Source: Pontitalea aquivivens (GTDB taxonomy: Bacteria; Pseudomonadota; Alphaproteobacteria; Rhodobacterales; Rhodobacteraceae). Taken from it: 64,000 nt of DNA. Shown piece after piece: positions 32,477 through 40,978 of the stretch; the stretch's first letter is position 1; the number at the start of each line of letters is the position of its first letter. Under the pieces are notes generated by a model. The model was not told the DNA's origin. It was given only the letters and a program-made list of their open reading frames with translations, and searched no databases. The position numbers and the translations under genes were made by a program. The DNA lies in contig NZ_JBKFEY010000010.1 of the NCBI RefSeq assembly GCF_046507575.1, positions 34,661-98,660 of the forward strand. Direction: 5' to 3'.

Positions 32477-32920
32477 TTTTGTTTCAAAGGGGTTTAGCTT
32501 TTGCCGCCGTCCTTCGGAGACTGGCAGAACGCTCCAAATCGGTCTCTGACAGCCCTGTGTCTCTTTTCGAGCGCCCTGAGCTGTTGGTGGGGCGGTGATA
32601 AATTATAAATTAATTATAGTGCCTTGTGGGTTTTTGGCGAGCGCCCTTTTCGAGTGATAAACGGCATCGGAGACAGATACGAATCCGAGAGACGGTCGCG
32701 CGGGCGGCGGCCGTTCAGCGGTGACAATGACAGCGCGAGTTGCTTTCAATCCGGTACGACAGTGTTGCAGTTGTTCGCGTGGACGCGGCCAACGCTCTGT
32801 TTTCAGGGCATTTCATGGATTGACAATCCTAGCCCTATTGACGTAGCCAATAATAATCATCGAAGTTTGCCCGCAGGTATGTCGCCCGCGGGCTTTGTTT
32901 TTTCTGGCAGGGCGAAAGAC
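32477..32920. other. AT-richer junction between tRNA-Ser and the prophage
   Basis: No gene is supported. Base composition drops relative to the chromosome, notably GATAAATTATAAATTAATTA at 32598-32617. A plus-strand terminator (stem 32869-32874 with 32888-32893, then TTTGTTTTTT) closes the stretch. It probably contains the left attachment site of the element, but its core cannot be defined without the right end. Confidence 0.5.
32869..32903 (+). terminator. Terminator facing into the prophage left end
   Basis: GCCCGC pairs with GCGGGC across 13 bases and is followed by TTTGTTTTTT on the plus strand. It would block chromosomal transcripts from entering antisense to the recombinase cassette. 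Confidence 0.65.
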
Positions 32921-33331
32921 TCATGAGCGAAGCGCCATCTGCGCTTGGTCTCCGAACACCACCTCCGCCTGTTCCGCCCACGGCAATGCCGCGCACTCCG
33001 TCAATTGAATCAGCGTGACGGCAATAGGTGCTCGCTTGTAGACGATCCCCTTGAGGACTTCTGGTGCAAGGTATGCTAACCGCAGCTGCCGACTGACATG
33101 GCGCTCGGCAAGGTTCACGGCAATGGCAAGATCGCGCACGGTGCCGAATTCGCCGGCCTCAATGCGTCGCCGCCACGCCCACGCCCGGCCGATCGCGCGC
33201 AGGATGTGCGGGTCTTGGGTCTGATCCTCGCACGGCCGGTAATCTGCAGGCGGCATGATCTTTGGCCGTCCGTTTTTCCTGCGTAGCTTGAGCGGCACGA
33301 AGATCTGGATGGTATCTGTGTCAGACATCAC
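32921..33331 (-). CDS. Recombinase-associated helix-turn-helix protein
   Basis: About 136 residues; starts at GTG 33331 or ATG 33328, overlapping the recombinase stop codon. After a basic segment (PLKLRRKNGRPKIMPP) it contains RDLAIAVNLAERHVSRQLRLAYLAPEVLKGI, a ParB-like helix-turn-helix. I recall similar small proteins next to serine recombinases in Rhodobacteraceae, so a role as recombination partner or regulator is inferred. Third gene of a translationally coupled cassette. Confidence 0.7.
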   Translation of the reverse strand: MMSDTDTIQIFVPLKLRRKNGRPKIMPPADYRPCEDQTQDPHILRAIGRAWAWRRRIEAGEFGTVRDLAIAVNLAERHVSRQLRLAYLAPEVLKGIVYKRAPIAVTLIQLTECAALPWAEQAEVVFGDQAQMALRS

Positions 33332-34650
33332 TCAGCTGCCTCCAGCCGGCGCGGCGTCATCAAATCGCGCATGACGCCGGCCATGCCATCGGTGCGCAGG
33401 TCGATGACAAGCCCTTCGGCGCTCACAGTGACGCGCCGGACAAGCAACTGAATGATCCGCGCCTGCTCCGCAGGAAACAGCTGTTCCCAAAGCTGCGGGA
33501 ACTGTTGCAGGGCGGCGATGGCTTCTGCCTCGGGGATGTCTTCGCGATCCAATCCGGCAATAACCTGCGCTGTTGTGTTCGGTGTGCGCAGAATGCGGCA
33601 GATTTCGGTGATCACTGCCGCCTCGGCGGTGTCCGCTGGCAGGCGGCGAGGAATGCCGTCCTCAGGCGTATCGCGGCTCTTCAGAATATCCATCGACACG
33701 TAATACCGATACCGGCGCGTCCCCTTCTTGGTGCTGGAAGGCGTCATAGCCGCACCGGTTGCATTGAAGAGCAGTCCTTTCAGCAGCGCCGGGGTTTGCG
33801 TCCGGCTGTTGTTCGCGCGCTTGCGGGGGCTTTCCCCCAAAATGTTATGCACCTGGTCCCAAAGCCGGGCCTCGATGATGGCCTCGTGCTCGCCGGGATA
33901 GGCTGTGCCCTTGTGGACCGCTTCGCCGCGATAGACGCGGTTGTTAAGCAGGCGGTAAATATAGCCCTTGTCGATGAGCGTGCCCTGTTTGGTGCGCATG
34001 CCGTCGCGGCGAAGTTCCCGGGCGAGGATCGTAGCTGACCCAATCGCGACGAAACGCTCGAACAGCTTGCGGACCTTGGCAGCTTCCTCTTGGTTCACCA
34101 CGAGTTTGCGGTCGACGACATCGTATCCGAGGGGCACATAGCCGCCCATCCACATGCCCTTCATGCGCGAGGCCTTCACCTTGTCGCGAATACGCTCAGC
34201 GGTGACCTCACGCTCGAACTGGGCGAAGGACAGCAAAATGTTCAGCGTCAGCCGCCCCATGGAGGTAGTGGTGTTGAAGGACTGAGTGACTGAGACGAAG
34301 GTCACGCCATTGCGGTCGAACACCTCGACCAGCTTCGAGAAGTCCATCAGTGACCGCGACAGCCGGTCGATCTTGTAGACGACCACGACATCGATCAGGC
34401 CGTCCTCGATGTCGGCCAGAAGCTGCTTGAGGCCGGGGCGTTCGAGCGTCCCACCGGAAATGCCGCCGTCGTCATACTGATCGCGGACCAGCGCCCAGCC
34501 TTCGGATTTCTGGCTGGCAATATAGGACTCGCAAGCCTCCCGCTGCGCATGAAGGCTGTTGAACTCTTGCTCGAGGCCTTCCTCGCTCGACTTGCGGGTG
34601 TAGATGGCGCAGCGCAGGCGGCGCACGGGTTTCTGAGCGAGATCCTTCAT
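33328..34650 (-). CDS. Large serine recombinase, probable prophage integrase
   Basis: A 440-residue site-specific recombinase. The resolvase domain starts RCAIYTRKSS with nucleophile Ser21 and includes YDDGGISGGTLERPGL, YKIDRLSRSL and EREVTAERIRDKV. The recombinase domain follows (GYVPLGYDVVDRKLVVN) and a zinc-ribbon-like/coiled-coil C-terminal part. Members integrate and excise phage genomes through a Ser-DNA link. It overlaps the upstream DUF2924 gene and the downstream HTH gene by 4 bases each, forming one operon at the element's left end. Confidence 0.93.
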   Translation of the reverse strand: MKDLAQKPVRRLRCAIYTRKSSEEGLEQEFNSLHAQREACESYIASQKSEGWALVRDQYDDGGISGGTLERPGLKQLLADIEDGLIDVVVVYKIDRLSRSLMDFSKLVEVFDRNGVTFVSVTQSFNTTTSMGRLTLNILLSFAQFEREVTAERIRDKVKASRMKGMWMGGYVPLGYDVVDRKLVVNQEEAAKVRKLFERFVAIGSATILARELRRDGMRTKQGTLIDKGYIYRLLNNRVYRGEAVHKGTAYPGEHEAIIEARLWDQVHNILGESPRKRANNSRTQTPALLKGLLFNATGAAMTPSSTKKGTRRYRYYVSMDILKSRDTPEDGIPRRLPADTAEAAVITEICRILRTPNTTAQVIAGLDREDIPEAEAIAALQQFPQLWEQLFPAEQARIIQLLVRRVTVSAEGLVIDLRTDGMAGVMRDLMTPRRLEAAE

Positions 34651-35102
34651 GCCTCACCCCGCTTCCGCTCACGCAGGCCAAAGAAGCGGTAGCCGTTCCA
34701 GCGTGTGCCGGTTATCGCACGCGCCACAGCGGACAGTGACTTGTAGCGTCGGCCCTCCCAGTCGAACCCGTCTTTCAGCACCGTGACAGTGTGGGCGACA
34801 CCGTCCCATTCACGGATGAGCTTTGTGCCCAGCACGGGGTTTCTGGGGTCGGCAATCTGCGCCTTGTGCTTCAGCGTGCCCTCGACCTCGTCAGCCAGCA
34901 GATCGAGCAGGCGGCGTGTTTGCTTGTCAGGACCGCCGAAGGTCAGCTCCTGAATGCGGTACGCCAGCCGGCCTTCCAGGAAGTTGCGGCTGTTGTTGGG
35001 GGCGGGCGCGTCGAAGAGCGCTTGCCATTCGGCTTTCAGTTCGTTGACCGACATTGCCTTCAGGGCGGCCAGGCGGGCAAGGATTGGTTCATGTGTCATC
35101 AT
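34647..35102 (-). CDS. DUF2924 family protein
   Basis: A 151-residue protein with LKAEWQALFDAPAPNNSRNFLEGRLAYRIQEL and VKDGFDWEGRRYKSLSAVARAITGTRWNG in two parts, the pattern of DUF2924, a family usually encoded next to serine recombinases in alphaproteobacteria and phages. The second part resembles a DNA-associated RAMA-like fold. Start at ATG 35102 or 35099; it overlaps the genes on both sides, so all four cassette genes are coupled. Confidence 0.85.
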   Translation of the reverse strand: MMTHEPILARLAALKAMSVNELKAEWQALFDAPAPNNSRNFLEGRLAYRIQELTFGGPDKQTRRLLDLLADEVEGTLKHKAQIADPRNPVLGTKLIREWDGVAHTVTVLKDGFDWEGRRYKSLSAVARAITGTRWNGYRFFGLRERKRGEA

Positions 35103-35302
35103 GCGGATCTCCGGTGAGTTGGAACCGCAGTACCGCTCTGTTTGCGTTGAAAGTGTAGCGAACTATCTTCCTTTGCCCGAGATAGCTGCCCGCGATCGCG
35201 GTCGATCAGGCGCACCACAGCCCCTGCAAGCAGGGCATACAGCTCGGCCCTCCGCTCATGGGCCGTCATCCGGTCGGGATGAATAGGATTTGGTCTGTGC
35301 AT
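35099..35302 (-). CDS. Small protein heading the recombinase cassette
   Basis: A 67-residue protein (MHRPNPIHPDRMTAHERRAELYALLAGAVV in shorter pieces) with a predicted helix and a basic tail. Function unknown. GAGGGAA lies about 10 bases before ATG 35302 and its stop overlaps the DUF2924 start (ATGATGA), which supports translation. The alternative longer frame from 35458 has no advantage. Confidence 0.6.
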   Translation of the reverse strand: MHRPNPIHPDRMTAHERRAELYALLAGAVVRLIDRDRGQLSRAKEDSSLHFQRKQSGTAVPTHRRSA

Positions 35303-35660
35303 TGCGGTTGTTCCCTCTTCGCCGCTCGCAGCGAGCGGCTTCTGGAGAGGAAAAGCCATCCGAAGGCACGAAATGGGACAACGTGGACAGCAGAGCGGCA
35401 TGTGAGGCGTCGGTCGCCACTCCCTCTGGTCAGAAAAATCGCCCTCGGGGCTGAGCACCCCCGGTCAGAATTGTCTACGGGCAATTTTACTGTTTATCTG
35501 CCTTACGGTTCGTCTATCTAAATTCGTGCTACTTCAGGAGACATGTGCGACCTTCCCCTATGGACGCTCCTGTCACTTCCCCAGTGGTCAAGGATGTCCA
35601 TGGCCAGCCTCTTGCCCTGAGGTGCAGGGTCGATCATTTTGCGGGGAAAGGAGAGCACAA
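35303..35660. promoter_or_regulatory. Divergent control region between integration cassette and early genes
   Basis: A 358-bp gap between divergent genes, AT-rich around 35470-35540 (ACTGTTTATCTGCCTTACGG), where promoters of both directions and a phage repressor site would be expected. No repressor gene of the CI type is evident nearby. Confidence 0.45.
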
Positions 35661-36179
35661 ATGGCAGAGCAAAAGCAAGAAAACATCGACGGCGATCCCC
35701 ATTCCGCCAAAGGTAAAGGGTCAAAGTCCATTGCCGCGCGCTGGGGTGGGGCAGTAACGAAGATGGGCTACTGCCCAGTCCCCGCGCTCCTGCTGCGCGC
35801 TCAGCGCCGGCTGGGCCTTAATCCGTCGCAGCTGGCGGTCTTGCTTCAGATCATCGAGCACTGGTGGGATGCAAGTCGAGATCCGTATCCGAGCAAGGCA
35901 GAGCTGTCGGACCGTCTCGGCATAAGCGAGCGGCAGGTTCAGCGGTACATCCGGGAACTGGAGGAGAACGGCCTCCTGACCCGCATCGCATATTATGGTG
36001 AATCCGGGGGGCGGGAGAACAATCGCTACGACCTGTCCGGTCTGGTGAAGCGCCTTGCGGAAATTGCCCCGGATTTCATCGCTGAACGCGAAGAGCGCAA
36101 ACGCAAACGCAAGGCAGCCGCCATGCCGGGCGGTGGAAGACGCCGCACACCCGGCGTGAAAGCCGACTCTACCGCCTAA
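35661..36179 (+). CDS. Helix-turn-helix regulator, replication-initiator-like
   Basis: A 172-residue protein with a winged-helix region (NPSQLAVLLQIIEHWW, then YPSKAELSDRLGISERQVQRYIRELEENGLL) and a very basic C-terminus (ERKRKRKAAA). This resembles the N-terminal HTH of phage replication initiators and transcriptional regulators; the short length favours a regulator. AAAGGAGAG sits before ATG 35661. It is the first gene of the rightward early operon, so it may control lysogeny or replication. Confidence 0.75.
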   Translation: MAEQKQENIDGDPHSAKGKGSKSIAARWGGAVTKMGYCPVPALLLRAQRRLGLNPSQLAVLLQIIEHWWDASRDPYPSKAELSDRLGISERQVQRYIRELEENGLLTRIAYYGESGGRENNRYDLSGLVKRLAEIAPDFIAEREERKRKRKAAAMPGGGRRRTPGVKADSTA

Positions 36180-36291
36180 GCCCTCTCGGAGGCCATGCGC
36201 CACCGGTGAAGACCCAAACGGAGCTGCTGATAGCGTGGCTCTGATCCAATCCGCTTGTCCTGATGAACCCCGCCCGAAAGGAGGCCTCTCG

Positions 36292-36531
36292 ATGAACATC
36301 AACTTCAGACCCGGTCAATATGGCCATGGAAATGATCGGAACAGCCAAGGTGACGGCGCTGGTTCCGCATTCTGCAATGACTGGCGTTGTCAGGATTGTC
36401 GGCGCTTGCTGGGCAAGCACAACGGTTCTCAGATGCAGATCCGTCGCAAGCCGCTCGACTATGTCGTGGGCTTTCCGGTCTACGCGATCTGCCCCGGCTG
36501 CGGCGCGTTGAATGCTCGAATGAAAGCTTGA
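36292..36531 (+). CDS. Com-like zinc-ribbon protein
   Basis: A 79-residue protein with CQDC and CPGC pairs spaced about 30 residues apart (WRCQDCRRLLG and YAICPGCGALNAR). The pattern resembles Mu phage Com, a zinc-binding RNA-binding translational activator of the mom modification gene. AAAGGAGG precedes ATG 36292. No mom homologue is recognised here; the phage methyltransferase at 50298 is a possible but unproven target. Confidence 0.65.
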   Translation: MNINFRPGQYGHGNDRNSQGDGAGSAFCNDWRCQDCRRLLGKHNGSQMQIRRKPLDYVVGFPVYAICPGCGALNARMKA

Positions 36532-36644
36532 ACGCGCTGTAAAGCGCGTTCTTTCCCCTCGATCTCCCCTTCATCCAGAGACGCGCGACGTCCTGACCTG
36601 GCCACGAGAAGGCGCTGGACGCCTGGCCGTAAGGCAGGCGTCCA

Positions 36645-37367
36645 ATGTGTCTCGCATGGCACGAGATCCGTGAGCATCTCACGGCTTCAACTTCAACATT
36701 CGGGTTTCAGCGCAGCTTCGACCTTCTACGGCGATCCCACAGCGCGCTGAAACCCTTCGGCGACCCGGCAGCCCTACTGAACGGGTTGCACCGTCCCGAT
36801 GGCGACCCTGGCAAAAAGAATATGATTCTCATCGCGCTGATCCGTGCCGCGCAACCGGATGGTCCGTGCGCCGATCATGCGTTGACGCTGCTGTTGCTCG
36901 CGCTCTGGCCCGGGCTGGATGGTATCAGGCGCCGGTCGCTCGCGCGCCGGATGGGTACTGCTGAGGACATTGCCTCCGATCTGCTCGCACGCGCGACGGA
37001 AGCGATCCGCACAATTCATCTCGGCCGCGTCAACTGGATCGCGGCAACGGTGCTGCGCAACATCGAGCGCGACATCATCCGGGCCCGACAGCGAGACCAG
37101 GCCCGCGCGCGTCTCGCCAGCGACACCGATTCCGACATGGTCATGGATGGCGGCGACAGCGGGATTGGCGCGGCCGGATCTGCGCGATTGGAGGACGCGG
37201 TGCGGGAGGTGCTCGGCGACGACGCCGTCATCGTGATCCGTGTGGCGGTCGAGGGGTTTACGCAGGCCGAGGCCGCCGTCGAGCTGGGCCTGACCAGGGA
37301 CGCAGCGCGCAAGCGCTACCAGCGGGCCGTCCGGCGCCTTCGTGAAGCTCTCCAGGAAAAATTCTGA
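36645..37367 (+). CDS. Sigma-70 region 4-like helix-turn-helix protein
   Basis: A 240-residue protein. The C-terminus has VAVEGFTQAEAAVELGLTRDAARKRY followed by QRAVRRLREAL, matching the region 4 helix-turn-helix of ECF-type sigma factors; a middle segment (RRMGTAEDIASDLLARA) might stand for region 2 but is weakly conserved. It may be a phage-encoded sigma-like regulator of later genes (inference). The start at 36645 is provisional; AAGGCAGG lies upstream. Confidence 0.55.
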   Translation: MCLAWHEIREHLTASTSTFGFQRSFDLLRRSHSALKPFGDPAALLNGLHRPDGDPGKKNMILIALIRAAQPDGPCADHALTLLLLALWPGLDGIRRRSLARRMGTAEDIASDLLARATEAIRTIHLGRVNWIAATVLRNIERDIIRARQRDQARARLASDTDSDMVMDGGDSGIGAAGSARLEDAVREVLGDDAVIVIRVAVEGFTQAEAAVELGLTRDAARKRYQRAVRRLREALQEKF

Positions 37368-37451
37368 AGCGATGTCCCACTCGGGCCGCCCGGGTGGCTT
37401 TTGGTTTGTGAATGGCCCGGATCGGGGCCGTGTTCTGGAGACGGATGACCG

Positions 37452-37706
37452 ATGCAAGAGACTGATCAAGACGGCGAGATGGTCCGGATCCCGGGCCTGT
37501 ATCGCCACTGGGAATTGCCACAGATCCTGCGGATGCACGAGGCCTTTCGGATCGAGGCTGCGGGTGCGCACGAGGATGGCACACCGCTGCTGGCGGTGTT
37601 TTCGAGCGGTGATGGCCCTGCCGCACAGGTCGTCGCGCAGCTCTGGACCCAGGCTCCCGACAACACCGCTGCGATGGGGGCAAAGCGCCCGTCGACGGCA
37701 GCGTGA
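37452..37706 (+). CDS. Hypothetical phage protein
   Basis: An 84-residue acidic protein (MQETDQDGEMVRIPGLYRHW at the start) with no recognised domain. GGAGACGG lies before the ATG, and it lies in the tightly packed early operon 15 bp ahead of the next gene. Confidence 0.5.
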   Translation: MQETDQDGEMVRIPGLYRHWELPQILRMHEAFRIEAAGAHEDGTPLLAVFSSGDGPAAQVVAQLWTQAPDNTAAMGAKRPSTAA

Positions 37707-37721
37707 CGGAAGGGCCTGGCC

Positions 37722-38069
37722 ATGACGCAGCGCAAGACCGCCGCCGCCGCAATCCGGCAGACGGAGCCGATCTCAGAAATCCGGTTCTGCGCCTGGGTGG
37801 CACAAGCCAAACCAGGCGACCGGCTGGAATATCACCGCGGCTACCTCGCGGTGGATGCCGACAAGCTCACGTCGAAGCTGGACCTGAACGCGCGCGCCGA
37901 ACTGGTGCTTCTACGCGACCGCGCCTTCGGGTGCGAAGCGCAGGGTCTCGTGCACCTCGTACAGGAACGCATCGGCCCAGACCTGTTCACCTACGTCGCA
38001 ATCGCCCGCCCGCACAAGGGCACCGCGTCCGCTGCCGCCTTGAAGCGGCTCGCAGACGTCGCGGCCTGA
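37722..38069 (+). CDS. Hypothetical phage protein
   Basis: A 115-residue protein of unknown function. EIRFCAWVAQAKPGDRLEYH and GYLAVDADKLTSK suggest a small beta-rich fold, and the C-terminus is helical. Early operon member. Confidence 0.6.
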   Translation: MTQRKTAAAAIRQTEPISEIRFCAWVAQAKPGDRLEYHRGYLAVDADKLTSKLDLNARAELVLLRDRAFGCEAQGLVHLVQERIGPDLFTYVAIARPHKGTASAAALKRLADVAA

Positions 38070-38093
38070 CCCATCCCCCGAAAAGGAGCCCCT

Positions 38094-38582
38094 ATGACCT
38101 ATCCCGCAAACACCCCCAGCATCAACGACATGCTCAACATGCCCACAGGCGATCTGGCGCAGATGCCGGTCGAGTTGCTGGCCGCGTTGCAGGCTGAACT
38201 GGATCATGCCGGCAAGCAGCTGAAGGCCGCGACTACCCGGTTCAACAGCGCCCTTGAGGTTCGTTACGCCACCCGTGCCGCCGAGGCTCGCCGCGCCTGC
38301 GGCAAAGACACCGGCACGGTTCGCTTGGTCGATGGCGATTACACCGTGGTCGCGGATCTGCCCAAACGCGTCGACTGGGATCAGGACCTGCTGGCGCAGA
38401 TCGCGCGGAACATCGCCGACAGCGGCGAGGACCCGGCCGATTTCATTGACACCAAGCTGACCGTCTCGGAGCGCAAGTACGGAGCGCTGCCCGAGGCCTG
38501 GCGCAGGGGTTTCGAGCCTGCGCGCACCGTGAAGACCGGCACGCTCAAGGTCACTCTGGAGCCGGTGGAGGCGCAGAAATGA
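38094..38582 (+). CDS. Hypothetical phage protein, helical
   Basis: A 162-residue protein with a helical coiled-coil-prone segment (ELLAALQAELDHAGKQLKAA) and a C-terminal domain with RVDWDQDLLAQIARNI and LTVSERKYGALPEAW. I recall similar proteins upstream of phage recombination ATPases in Rhodobacterales elements but cannot give a function. AAAGGAG precedes the ATG; the stop overlaps the next start (ATGA). Confidence 0.65.
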   Translation: MTYPANTPSINDMLNMPTGDLAQMPVELLAALQAELDHAGKQLKAATTRFNSALEVRYATRAAEARRACGKDTGTVRLVDGDYTVVADLPKRVDWDQDLLAQIARNIADSGEDPADFIDTKLTVSERKYGALPEAWRRGFEPARTVKTGTLKVTLEPVEAQK

Positions 38583-39421
38583 CAGAGCTCGCCCCTATTC
38601 CCGCGGCAAGCGAGAACCTTCCGGGTCTCATCGATCGTGCCGCGTCGATGCTGGCTAGCGCCAAGACCGCGGCGGAGGTTCTGGAAGCTCGCGAAGCAGC
38701 AGGCCTTGCCTATGATATCGCGAAACGGGTCGCGCGGCTCAAAAACGCCAAAGCTACCCATGACGATCTTGTCGCTGCCGCCCATCGTGCGCAGGCCGAT
38801 GCGCTAGAAATTGAGGCTGCCGCCAAGCGGCGCCTCGCCGATGAATATGACGCCGCGCAAGCGCGTGGTGAGGTTGCATCTGATGGGCGTCCCAAAACCG
38901 TTGTGGGCGGCAACGGTATTCCCGCGACGTCTACCGACCTCGGATTGCGCCGCGACCAGATCCATGAAGCGCGTCGTCTGCGCGACGCGGAAGCTGCTGA
39001 CCCTGGCATCGTGCGCCGCACCCTCGATGCAAAACTCGAGCGCGGCGAGGAACCGACCCGCTCTGCGGTCCGTCGCGCGGCAGAGGATCGTCTGCAACGC
39101 TCGCTCGACCGGCTGCAGCGCATTCATGAAAGCGTCCGCCGCCTTGAGGAAAACCGCCCGCCGCCGCTGACGCCGGAGATGCGGGCGCGCCAGATCGCGG
39201 TGTTCGGGACGCAAGAGGACCGCGCGATCTGCGGCCGGATCGATGAGATCATCGAACGCATCGATGAGCAGCCAAGCCCTCTCGAAGCGGTGCGCCGCGT
39301 TCCACCCGCGTCTCGCCATGCCATCGATACCGCGCCGATCCGACGCGCGGCGGCCTGGCTCACCGACTTCAGCACCCTTTACGAACAGGAGGTCCAAAAT
39401 GGGACAAATGCGACTGAATGA
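38579..39421 (+). CDS. Conserved phage protein with ParB-like HTH segment
   Basis: A 280-residue, mostly helical protein. The middle part (TSTDLGLRRDQIHEARRLRD) resembles the helix-turn-helix of phage proteins that follow a GNIRQKT-type chromatin/segregation pattern. A DNA-binding role is likely but unproven. It overlaps the upstream gene by 4 bp and the downstream gene by 23 bp. Confidence 0.65.
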   Translation: MTELAPIPAASENLPGLIDRAASMLASAKTAAEVLEAREAAGLAYDIAKRVARLKNAKATHDDLVAAAHRAQADALEIEAAAKRRLADEYDAAQARGEVASDGRPKTVVGGNGIPATSTDLGLRRDQIHEARRLRDAEAADPGIVRRTLDAKLERGEEPTRSAVRRAAEDRLQRSLDRLQRIHESVRRLEENRPPPLTPEMRARQIAVFGTQEDRAICGRIDEIIERIDEQPSPLEAVRRVPPASRHAIDTAPIRRAAAWLTDFSTLYEQEVQNGTNATE

Positions 39422-39893
39422 CGTTGTCGCCGAGATCGTCGGCGAAGTGATCGCGGGACGCGCGATCAACAAGCGGCAGGCGGCAGTTAACCGCTGGGAC
39501 GATATCGATGCGGATGGCCAGTATCTCGCTGGGATCGATGGCGTTGTCGCCCGCATCGACACGCGGGCACGCCGCCTGAAGCTCAGGGCAGAACAGGCAG
39601 CCACCCCAGCGCAACCGGAACTGCCGTTTTCATTGCCGGTGGCAGTTGCCATGGACCTCGAGGGCACGACGCTGGTCTCGACACGCCAACTGACCCGCGC
39701 AGAATTCGCGCGAGCCATCGAGATCCGGCACCTTCAAATTGCCCATGATAGCGCGGCTTTGCGTGAATGGCGCGAGGCTCTGCGTCAGGCCAATCAGTTC
39801 TGGGCCGACCACCCGGACAGGAGCTTCGGTGACTGCCTTGATGCCATTCTGGCAAAGGGCGGCCCCGCGCTCGGTGGGGAGGCAGTGCAATGA
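39399..39893 (+). CDS. Hypothetical phage protein
   Basis: A 164-residue protein without a recognised domain; DLEGTTLVSTRQLTRAEF and the helical C-terminus (REWREALRQANQFWADHPD) are its clearest segments. CAGGAGG before ATG 39399 fixes the start, so the longer frame from 39243 is not used. Confidence 0.65.
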   Translation: MGQMRLNDVVAEIVGEVIAGRAINKRQAAVNRWDDIDADGQYLAGIDGVVARIDTRARRLKLRAEQAATPAQPELPFSLPVAVAMDLEGTTLVSTRQLTRAEFARAIEIRHLQIAHDSAALREWREALRQANQFWADHPDRSFGDCLDAILAKGGPALGGEAVQ

Positions 39894-40075
39894 AAATGCT
39901 GCCTCCCAAGCCCAACACTCCGGCAGCCGATCTCGCCCTGCTCGAAGAAAAGCGGCGCGCGATGCGGCGTCAGGCCCTCGCATATCTCGAGGAAGCTGAC
40001 CGGCTCGACGCGCTGTACGCGGCTGTGACCGGCAATGATCCGGCGGCTGCCGCGCAGAATGAGGTGCTGTCATGA
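39890..40075 (+). CDS. Small hypothetical phage protein
   Basis: A 61-residue helical protein (LLEEKRRAMRRQALAYLEEA). It overlaps both neighbours by 4 bases (ATGA at each end), strong evidence that it is translated as part of the operon. Confidence 0.6.
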   Translation: MKMLPPKPNTPAADLALLEEKRRAMRRQALAYLEEADRLDALYAAVTGNDPAAAAQNEVLS

Positions 40076-40965
40076 CCGGCGCGCTTCCCATCATCACCGC
40101 GGACCAGCGTCTGGCAGAGCACCGTGGCATCAAGGGTGTCATCTTCGGCCGGTCGGGCATTGGCAAAACCAGCCTGCTCTGGACGCTCAACGCCTCCACC
40201 ACGCTGTTCTTCGATCTCGAAGCTGGGGATCTGGCCATCGAGGGGCTGGCGATCGACGCCATCCGGCCGCGGACCTGGACGGAATGTCGGGATTTTGCGG
40301 TGTTCATCGGCGGGCCGAACCCGGCGCTGCGCGATGATCAAGCCTATAGCCCCGCGCATTATGCGGCCGTCTGCCAGAAGTTCGGCAATCCTGAGGCCCT
40401 CGCCAAATACGACACGGTCTTCATCGACTCGATCACCGTGGCCGGGCGCCTGTGCTTTCAATGGTGCAAGGGCCAGCCCGAAGCGCATTCGGAAAAGACC
40501 GGCAAGCCCGATGTGCGCGGCGCTTACGGGCTGCACGGGCGCGAGATGATCGCCTGGCTGACCCATCTGCAGCACACGCGCGGCAAGAATGTCTGGTTCG
40601 TGGGCATCCTCGACGAGAAGCTCGATGACTTCAATCGCAAGGTCTTCGTGCCCCAGATCGATGGGTCAAAGACCGGGCTCGAGCTTCCGGGCATCGTCGA
40701 TCAGGTCATCACCATGGCCGAGATCAAGGGCGAGGATGGCCAGCTTCAGCGCGGCTTCGTCTGCCAGACGCTGAACGCCTGGGGCTACCCGGCCAAGGAC
40801 CGGTCCGGCCGTCTTGACCTCTTGGAGGTCCCGCATCTGGGCCAGCTGATGGACAAGATCCGCGGCCCCCTCGTGCCCGCTGAACGGCGCCTGACCTACC
40901 AGCCGCCACAGTTGCCCGCGCCATCTCCGGCGCAGACCACCCCTTCCGACACCCCATCGAGCTGA
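40072..40965 (+). CDS. RecA-like ATPase, Sak4-type phage recombination protein
   Basis: A 297-residue P-loop ATPase. Walker A GRSGIGKT is at 26-33 and Walker B is in YDTVFIDSITVAGR. The compact RecA-like core followed by a Pro-rich tail matches phage Sak4-type single-strand annealing ATPases, which work with an SSB. The next gene encodes an SSB-like protein, which supports the assignment. Start overlaps the upstream stop codon. Confidence 0.8.
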   Translation: MTGALPIITADQRLAEHRGIKGVIFGRSGIGKTSLLWTLNASTTLFFDLEAGDLAIEGLAIDAIRPRTWTECRDFAVFIGGPNPALRDDQAYSPAHYAAVCQKFGNPEALAKYDTVFIDSITVAGRLCFQWCKGQPEAHSEKTGKPDVRGAYGLHGREMIAWLTHLQHTRGKNVWFVGILDEKLDDFNRKVFVPQIDGSKTGLELPGIVDQVITMAEIKGEDGQLQRGFVCQTLNAWGYPAKDRSGRLDLLEVPHLGQLMDKIRGPLVPAERRLTYQPPQLPAPSPAQTTPSDTPSS

Positions 40966-40978
40966 AAGGAGCCCAGCC

